Source: Norana najaformis
Lineage: Eukaryota; Annelida; Clitellata; Crassiclitellata; Hormogastridae
Assembly: GCA_964023275.1 (NCBI GenBank)
Contig: OZ029917.1
Location: forward strand, 31,262,005-31,326,004
Reading direction: 5' to 3'
Length of the DNA stretch: 64,000 bases
The notes beneath the pieces are model-generated. The model was given only the letters and a program-made list of their open reading frames with translations. It searched no databases and was not told where the DNA came from. The position numbers and the translations under genes are program-made. This document shows positions 57,836-64,000 of this stretch, one piece after another. Each line of letters begins with the position of its first letter. The first letter of the stretch is position 1.

Positions 57836-58165
57836 TCAATCACTCCAAGAAGACTATTTTGTTCAAAGGCACTTATATCACTTCCAAGATGACTATATTA
57901 TTCAAAGGCACTTATAACACTTCTAAGATGAATATGTCATTCAAAGGCACTTATATCACTTCCAAGATGACTATATTATTCAAAGGCACTTATAACACTT
58001 CTAAGATGAATATGTCATTCAAAGGTACTTATATCACTTCCAAGATGACTATATTATTCAAAGGCACTTATAACACTTCTAAGATGAATATGTCATTCAA
58101 AGGCACTTATATAACTTCCAAGATGACTGTATTATTCAAGGGCAATTGCATCACTCCAATTTGAT
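57836..58165. repeat. 39-bp minisatellite in alternating A/B dimers (78 bp)
   Basis: Units TTCAAAGGCACTTATATCAC...TTCCAAGATGACTATATTA and TTCAAAGGCACTTATAACAC...TTCTAAGATGAATATGTCA alternate, so the true period is 78 bp, about four dimers. A 101-codon plus frame (FKGTYITSKMTIL / FKGTYNTSKMNMS, 13 residues per unit) stays open. Degenerate CCAAGATGA words continue to about 58460. Confidence 0.95.
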
Positions 58166-59384
58166 TGACTCTCCAAGGTATCGCTTCAAGATGTATCACT
58201 TGTTATTATTAATCCAAGATGATTATTTAATTTTCAGATACAGAGACAATACTATTTTTATCGAGTGTGGTTAAGACGAGAACATCAGTGTAAGGCAATG
58301 TCACTGAATATTATGATCATATAGTTTCAAGTTGAGTACATGTCCCAAGATGATGCCATCACTTCGACCTTCGCAGATCATTCCAAGGTAATCTTGTCAC
58401 TCCAAATAATTAGAAGCCGAATAGACTACATCAACTGAGAATGAGGACATCACTCTCTGATGTTTACATCGTTCTGAAATGGTTACAGTTTACATCACGC
58501 GGAGGTGGTTCGGTTTCATCATACGCGTGAATTGAGGAAGCCCATGCAGGGGCTGGGGATCCAATTTATCCCTCCGCCAACCTAATCGCTCATAATTGTG
58601 TTCGTAACAATTTAATAAACAGATGACAGACTCATAAATTCCAGAGGTCATTCGATGCTATTAATATCGGAGGGGAATGTATTAGACGAAGCCGTACAAA
58701 GCCAAGACGATTGTTCATTCCCCGGAGCTTACAGAATACAGACTGATGGTGAGTCATCAACTGTTCGCGAACTAAGCGGATGATGATTAGAATAAGATGT
58801 AGGTCGCACAGTGCATCTATAACGTAGCATCATGTCAACAGGACATTCATATTTCGCATTTGAAGGAAACTCAAAAGTGACAAATATTCAGACCGGCATA
58901 ACGACGCAAGGATACACGAAGAGACACGAACAGACATGCAGACATATAGACACAAAGCAAGCAGATAACGACACAAACGGACTGATAGAAAGAGAAACGG
59001 AACCTATAGAGGACTCAACAGCCAAACAGAGGCAAATTACGACGTTTGAAGTTACGAAACAGACAGATCGCTGACTTATTGTGATTTCAAAACTTCGATT
59101 ACCATCACATGTTCTTAAGACTACAGAACAAATACCTCGTGAAAGCAGACGCCTGACTATTCCCGACTTCTGCAGAAAAGCATCGCTTAGACAATAGAGT
59201 CTGCAAGGCAAGTTTCAAAGGCTGAACTACTGCAAGACAAATGTTGCAAAAATGCGTGCAAGGCAAGCATAAAACGCTAATCTGCTAAAGGCTAAATTAC
59301 AAGACGACGCAGCAAGACAACAGACGGATACAAGACATGGCTGCAACATATACTACTACACTATACAATATATAGTAGAGTATA
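58166..59384. other. No gene recognised
   Basis: Decayed copies of the CCAAGATGA repeat to about 58460, then unique AT-rich DNA. The frame at 58832-59074 is rich in GACA-repeat-derived residues. Confidence 0.5.
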
Positions 59385-59388
59385 TGTG

Positions 59389-59500
59389 GCCCAAGCACCT
59401 GCCTCCCACGACCTTCGCCAAACGATGACGCGAACAAATCCTTAAGTCGATTCATTTAAATCCGAGTGTGAATCATTGCAACAGATCGAAGACTGGCTCT
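59389..59500 (+). pseudogene. Degenerate duplicate of the exon at 59727-60158
   Basis: GCCCAAGCACCTGCCTCCCA to ATCGAAGACTGGCTC aligns with 60000-60110. One frame gives CPSTCLPRPSPNDDANKSLS and, after a 1-bp shift, DSFKSECESLQQIEDWL, against RPSTCLSRPPPNDNANR and DSFKSDSESLLQIEDWL in the intact copy. The shift makes this copy non-coding as it stands. Confidence 0.6.
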
Positions 59501-59726
59501 ACTATACCAGCCTGCTTACATGGCAAGATTACAAGGTTGGCCCCCACGTAACAATTCTATATAGCAAGGCAACGAAGAATGTTTAATTGAGTTCATTTTG
59601 CATGTAAGGTGAGATTAGAAGCAGAGGGGTAACGATCTATAAACAGGGGCGAAACTATTGGGGTAAATGCAACCAAGTGTGGAATAGTCTGAGCCAGCGG
59701 GGGATTTTTTCATAATTTCCTGATAG

Positions 59727-60158
59727 AATCGCCCCCCTGGCCAAATAGCAGTCCTTGATTATTCAGATCTGTTAGCAGATGAGACGAATAGTTGGAACTT
59801 ACCCAAAGACCCGAACAGAAACTCAGAAAATATCACAAAACGGACGACGACAATCGGACTGAATGACGAAGAAAAGCGATCGTTTGTGTTGGCCATCGAT
59901 GCGTCGCCTAATCCGGTCGGATGCACGAGCAGCTCAGCAGTGACGACGACGACGACACGATCTGCTCCAGCAGCAGCAACGACGATGAGGGCGCATCGCC
60001 CAAGTACCTGCCTCTCACGACCCCCACCAAATGACAACGCCAACAGGTGCTCTTTCGACTCGTTTAAATCCGATTCTGAGTCGTTGTTACAGATCGAAGA
60101 CTGGCTTTGGCGCAGACTGTGTGTAGCCAGCGACAGGTGCACGATCTATTCGCTTTGA
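59727..60158 (+). CDS. Candidate terminal exon, unknown protein
   Basis: A plus-strand frame is open from the acceptor-like TCATAATTTCCTGATAG (AG at 59725-59726) to TGA at 60156-60158, about 143 codons. It reads from VLDYSDLLADETNSWNLP through LNDEEKRSFVLAIDASPN, a Thr/Ala/Ser-rich low-complexity stretch, and DSFKSDSESLLQIEDWLW to the C-terminus. There is no start codon near the beginning, which fits a 3' exon. No domain is recognised. A duplicated, partly conserved segment lies 600 bp upstream. A minus-strand frame also overlaps (60142-59759), so the call remains tentative. Confidence 0.35.
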   Translation, partial: NRPPGQIAVLDYSDLLADETNSWNLPKDPNRNSENITKRTTTIGLNDEEKRSFVLAIDASPNPVGCTSSSAVTTTTTRSAPAAATTMRAHRPSTCLSRPPPNDNANRCSFDSFKSDSESLLQIEDWLWRRLCVASDRCTIYSL

Positions 60159-61721
60159 TTCGATGCATGTAGCAGAACAACACAGACTCCTCAGCACTTC
60201 GTTCGTTCGTTCGTTCGTTCGTTGGTCGGCGAGGTTACAGTGTCAAGCGGAAACCCGTAAAGTCTCGTTTCTATTGGCGCCCGGCCAGACTCAAGGCCCG
60301 GTGCCAAGTAGCAGCAACTCCCATAGACTACGATGAGTTCGTCCCCTATATGATACACAACGCCGCGTCGAGCGACGCAGGCAGTCACCCGCTCCTCCTT
60401 CCCTCCCTCCCTCTCTTTCCTGCCCTCCTTCCTCCACAGGCCAGAGACGACGACGACTAAGAGGAGGAGGAGGTGGAGGAGGAGTAGGAGGAGAAGGAGG
60501 GGCGGGGTTGGGGCTGGACCATGAGCCACTGCAAGGCTGTCGTTCATGGGGTTCAGACGACGATTGCTTTTCAGCCTGCCTGTCAGTCACCGGCCGTCGT
60601 TTGTCCCACTGTGCGCCGTCAACCTCGACAAAGACTCGGCCGATCGCTCGGCCGATCGCTCGGTCGGTCGGTCGGTCGGTCGTCAGCCGACCGTGTAAAT
60701 CCAAGGACCGATGTTGTCGATGATAATGACCAATTACGCTACGCAAACGTCGTCGTCGTCATCGTTGTCGTTGTCGTTGCGTCTATAGTCATTGCCGTCG
60801 AGTTTATTGGTCAGGTGATAAACGTCCGTCTGTCCGTGCGTCCGTGCGTCCGTGCACTGGGCAGTCTGTGGAAGTGGAGCAACGAGGGGTCATAGGGGAG
60901 AAGGAGCAGAGGATGGACGAAGGAGAGGAGGCGAATAATGGACAAGAGGAGACGCGGGGACGAGAGGAGACAAGAGAGAAAGCTTGGAAGAAGAGAGTTG
61001 AGATTTTGTCGATTGAGCGTTAGATGGACGGTGTGTGGCTGCGTGATTGCCCCTCTGAGCACTTGGCCAGTGAGACGATGCAGTCGCATTGATTGATTGA
61101 TTGGCAATCTGACCCATCCTGACCAATCGATCGACTGGAGGTAAGTAGCTAAGAAAGTCAGATCGTGTGTCAAGTGACAGATTGAAAACGCATCAGTCTC
61201 CACGTCACGACAAACGCTCCCTATACAGCAATCATGTCTGCTCAAAGCATACACTGGTGTGACCAAATATAAAGAGCATTTCTTTAGCGCCAGGGATTTA
61301 ATCGCACCCTGGGACTTAGTTAACAGCAGGAAACCCGAAAGCAGCGTTCGGGTCAGGTTCGTTTACGGGTCAAATAATAAAGTCTGTTAGCCGCAATGAA
61401 CGACACAAAGTGCAGCATGAAGTCAGACATTTTATGTCGTTTTGCTATTCGTGTGAAACACAACCTTCAAGTGGCAATAACGATTTTGGATTTTACGACC
61501 AGTCAGACCAGTTCCTGCAGTTGCTCGTCTTGTAAACTTAAACATTTCTATAGAAGGTATGAGCCTCTGATAAGCGCTCGTTGCAACCTGGAGGACATCT
61601 CCTGGTTGCACGATTTTTTAGCGACTTTCACGCGGACGCAACGTGTGTTAGAAACAAAACCCTGTAATAGTTGAATCCATCCAATCATTTTGTTATATTT
61701 TATATAATATGTCATATATGT
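60159..61721. other. No gene recognised; GTTC, CCT, GGTC and GTC simple tracts
   Basis: (GTTC)n at 60199-60222, GGAGGA at 60460-60500, CGGTCGGTCGG at 60650-60680, CGTCGTCGT patches. Open frames on both strands overlap these. Confidence 0.5.
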
Positions 61722-62112
61722 TTGTGATTGTAATTTGTAATTGTAATTTAAGATTTTTAAAGCGCCTCTTAGAGGATAAACTCAACAGGGGCGCTCCCGA
61801 GCCGAACAAGTAAAATCACTGTTAAACAGCACAGTCTTCAGGCGCCTGCGAAACCCTGAGAGGGGAAGAGAGAGGAGCTCGAGTCGCAGATCTCGAGAGT
61901 GACGGTTCCAGCAGGTGGACCGACATATACGCAAGGCTTCTGGACTGGGCGGTAGCAGTTCACATGCGAGGGACAAACAAGAGATCATGGGTGGCCGAGC
62001 GGAGGGTGCTACGGCCCGTTAACGAGGAGAATAAAGTGCAAAAGTCCACGAGGTAAAGAGGAGCTGAGCCAGCAACACAGTTGTGCATAAGAGTGAGACT
62101 CTTAAAATGTTA
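61722..62112 (-). pseudogene. CR1-like LINE 3' fragment, TTACAA tail
   Basis: The minus strand reads SLTLMHNCVAGSAPLYLVDF, CTLFSSLTGRSTLRSATHDL, LLFVPRM, then a stop and AQSRSLAY; the C-terminus RDLRLELLSLPLSGFRRRLK follows in another frame. The 3' part GAGGCGCTTTAAAAATCT ends in TTACAATTACAAATTACAAT. Same family as 44262-45690; 5'-truncated near 62112. Confidence 0.87.
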
Positions 62113-62249
62113 TACTTTAATGTAGGCTATATAGTGATACGTACGTTTAAATTGACGCTATTGCGACGATTAATGATAGCCCTTGGATGGTCCACTGTGT
62201 GAATGACATTTGTAAGTCGTCATACCTGTATACTCGTGACATGCCCAGA

Positions 62250-62765
62250 ATTGGGCATTATGTGCCCTTGTCTTAAGGATATCTATGGCAGTTTGCAGTA
62301 GTTTGCAGTCGCCTTGATTACTGTAGCTCGCTTCTTAGTGCTATCTCAAAGTCAAATAAGCAGAAACTCCAGAATCAGGAGCTTTATAGTATAGAACCAG
62401 AGCCAAATGATGAACACATGACGCCTGTGCTACGCCTGTCCTTAAATCTTTGCATTGGCTTCCTGTTCAACAAAGGATTTGTTTACAATTGCAGCATATA
62501 GTTTATAAAATATTAAACTCTGGCCAACCACATTACTCAAAATCAGTACTCGTCCCACAGTCTTATCATATTTCAACCAGGACATCTGACTGTCTTTCGC
62601 TGGTTGTGTCAAAACTAGAACTGTTTCTGATGAACAAGCTTATTCGGTGGCTGGACCTAAGTTTTGGAATTCTCTTCCTGCATTTGTTCGTGTGCTCAGT
62701 TTCTTATGTCATTTCGTTCTCCACTTAGGATTCATCTTATCAGTTAGCTTATGCGACATTGACTG
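62250..62765 (+). pseudogene. Jockey/CR1-group LINE, RT C-terminal remnant, multiply frameshifted
   Basis: Plus-strand pieces in different frames: RLDYCSSLLSAISKSNKQKL-like text near 62310, LHWLPVQQRICLQLQHIVYK near 62450, STRTSDCLSLVV near 62575, and FRSPLRIHLIS near 62715. The order matches the thumb and C-terminal region of these LINEs (Leu-Asp-Tyr-Cys-x-Ser-Leu, His-Trp-Leu-Pro-Val, Ser-Thr-Arg). No 3' tail is evident. Confidence 0.75.
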
Positions 62766-64000
62766 CCTCTCTGTTATAGCGGACTGACTGACTTTCTCGA
62801 TATTAACATGATTGTGGGTCGTCGGTTGATGTCTGATGCATTAGACACCGGTGCTCTGTGGAAGTTGCAAATTACGATGACTGCATGAAAACAAGTTTCA
62901 TGGCAGAATTCTAGGGGACAATTGCACAGATTCGGGATTGATGCACCTATAACACTATAAAGAAATATGAGTCAACACCCGTGCCTCTGCGGATTGGTTG
63001 TCTCTAGGAATTAGTTGTTGATTGATTACATGGAGTCTAATAAATGACCGATTGCCGTACGTTACAGAATACGTGATTTGAAAACTATATGCTTATCTTG
63101 ATCATATATAATACATTTATGACACAGAGTTTGTACAGTGGTCAACATTTAATCCGGGATTAGAACACCGGAGAAGATGGCGTGTGTGAGTGGGGGGGGA
63201 GGGTAGGTATGGCGTCTGCAGTAAATGTGAGATTAGTGGTGGGATGGACAATGAGTGGCAGCCTGCTGCAGGCCGTGCAACGAGAACCAATCTGCCATGT
63301 TTTAGGTGCGTCTTTTAGGGCTTCGAGCGGTTCGGCTGGTGCCAAGTGAGGCATTAGCATGCAGGGAGAAACAGCGCATTGACCGACGGAGGAGCAAGAA
63401 CACGAGCTGCAATAAGAGCTCTGTGAGCATCAAGATGATCACGAGGATAAACAGGAGGAATAAGTGGAGGCAGGGAAGCAAGTGTAGGAAGCAAGGAAAG
63501 AAGAATAGAAGAAGCAGAAGATGAAGGAGACAAAGCAGACGAATTGGTCCAGTGAAATGGCAACACAAAGAGATACGGAAAGAGGATAAGGAACAGGCGA
63601 GGAAGAGAACGAAGGGCAAAATTAAAACAAGAACTAGGAGAAGGAAGAATAAGTATAATTTGCGGGAAGAGTAGATTAAGAGGAAGAAGACGGAGAGGAA
63701 CTAGTAAGAGGATGAGGACGTTGTGAGGAAACATTTAGTAAGGAGATAGTATACAAGGGAACGAGAAGAAGGAGGGAAGATAAACAATAACAAGAATATG
63801 TAGAATGGGAGAAAGCAGAGTAAACAGCCAGAGTGGCAGAAGAGAAAATACAACAGACTGAGGAAGATCATTGGAAATGATTTTGAGAAGCAAGACTAAG
63901 AGAGCTCTTTTGCTATTTTTTACTGTTTTTTAACAGTAATTTCCACAACGCAACTTAAAGAACATTTTAGCTCATCTAAATTAACCTCTGACTTGTGTGG
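62766..64000. other. No gene recognised; purine-rich to the window end
   Basis: Unique AT-rich DNA to 63300, then a purine-rich stretch (AGGAAGAAGAA words) from 63350 to 63900. Phe/Leu-rich frames on the minus strand come from the complementary pyrimidine bias. Confidence 0.5.

Overview
The window is eukaryotic nuclear DNA from an animal, most probably a protostome or other marine-type invertebrate; I cannot name the phylum. Evidence: split coding exons with GT-AG introns; many 5'-truncated non-LTR retrotransposons of several families with microsatellite 3' tails; a hAT transposase remnant and a hAT-type miniature element; a tRNA-like SINE fragment; and very heavy microsatellite and minisatellite content. 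There are no operons, ribosome binding sites, CRISPR arrays or prokaryotic genes.

The only protein-coding gene I can support strongly lies on the minus strand across 1.6-18.0 kb. Six exons (18012-17871, 9249-9191, 6325-6152, 5358-5249, 4423-4327, 1815-1569) have consensus splice sites, and their codon phases agree at all five junctions. The joined product follows the cysteine and tryptophan pattern of the large secreted invertebrate proteins annotated as DUF7042-DUF7045. The first exon(s) upstream of 18.0 kb and the C-terminal exons below 1.57 kb are missing, and one internal cysteine-pair segment was not found. Its introns hold the hAT fragment, LINE fragments and long tetranucleotide arrays.

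Region by region: 0-0.47 kb is a CTGCCT-type degenerate satellite. 1.6-18.0 kb is the spliced gene with repeat-filled introns. 18.15-19.6 kb holds two decayed non-LTR retrotransposons in opposite orientation. 21.6-24.4 kb is a 2.8-kb satellite of 16-bp units. 24.4-42 kb is mostly unrecognised sequence with simple repeats, a 24/29-bp minisatellite at 32.7-33.15 kb and a perfect hairpin at 33.93 kb. 42.6-43.2 kb is a 21-bp satellite built on the palindrome TAGGCCTA. 43.8-45.7, 48.6-49.5, 54.8-55.3, 61.7-62.1 and 62.25-62.76 kb are LINE reverse-transcriptase remnants. 47.8-48.6 and 51.1-51.8 kb are two more 16-bp satellites, unrelated in sequence to the first. 52.1 kb carries a 112-bp hAT MITE with a perfect 8-bp target duplication. 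52.43 kb is a pure (CAG)38 tract. 59.4-60.16 kb contains a candidate terminal exon on the plus strand with a degenerate upstream duplicate.

Nothing here behaves as a gene cluster. The window is one large-intron gene embedded in repeat-rich DNA. The most notable patterns are three independent satellites that all use exactly 16-bp monomers, one with a 112-bp higher-order period; a GCGC-TATAAAT-like 3' motif shared by LINE families whose microsatellite tails differ; and the spliced orphan-domain gene itself.
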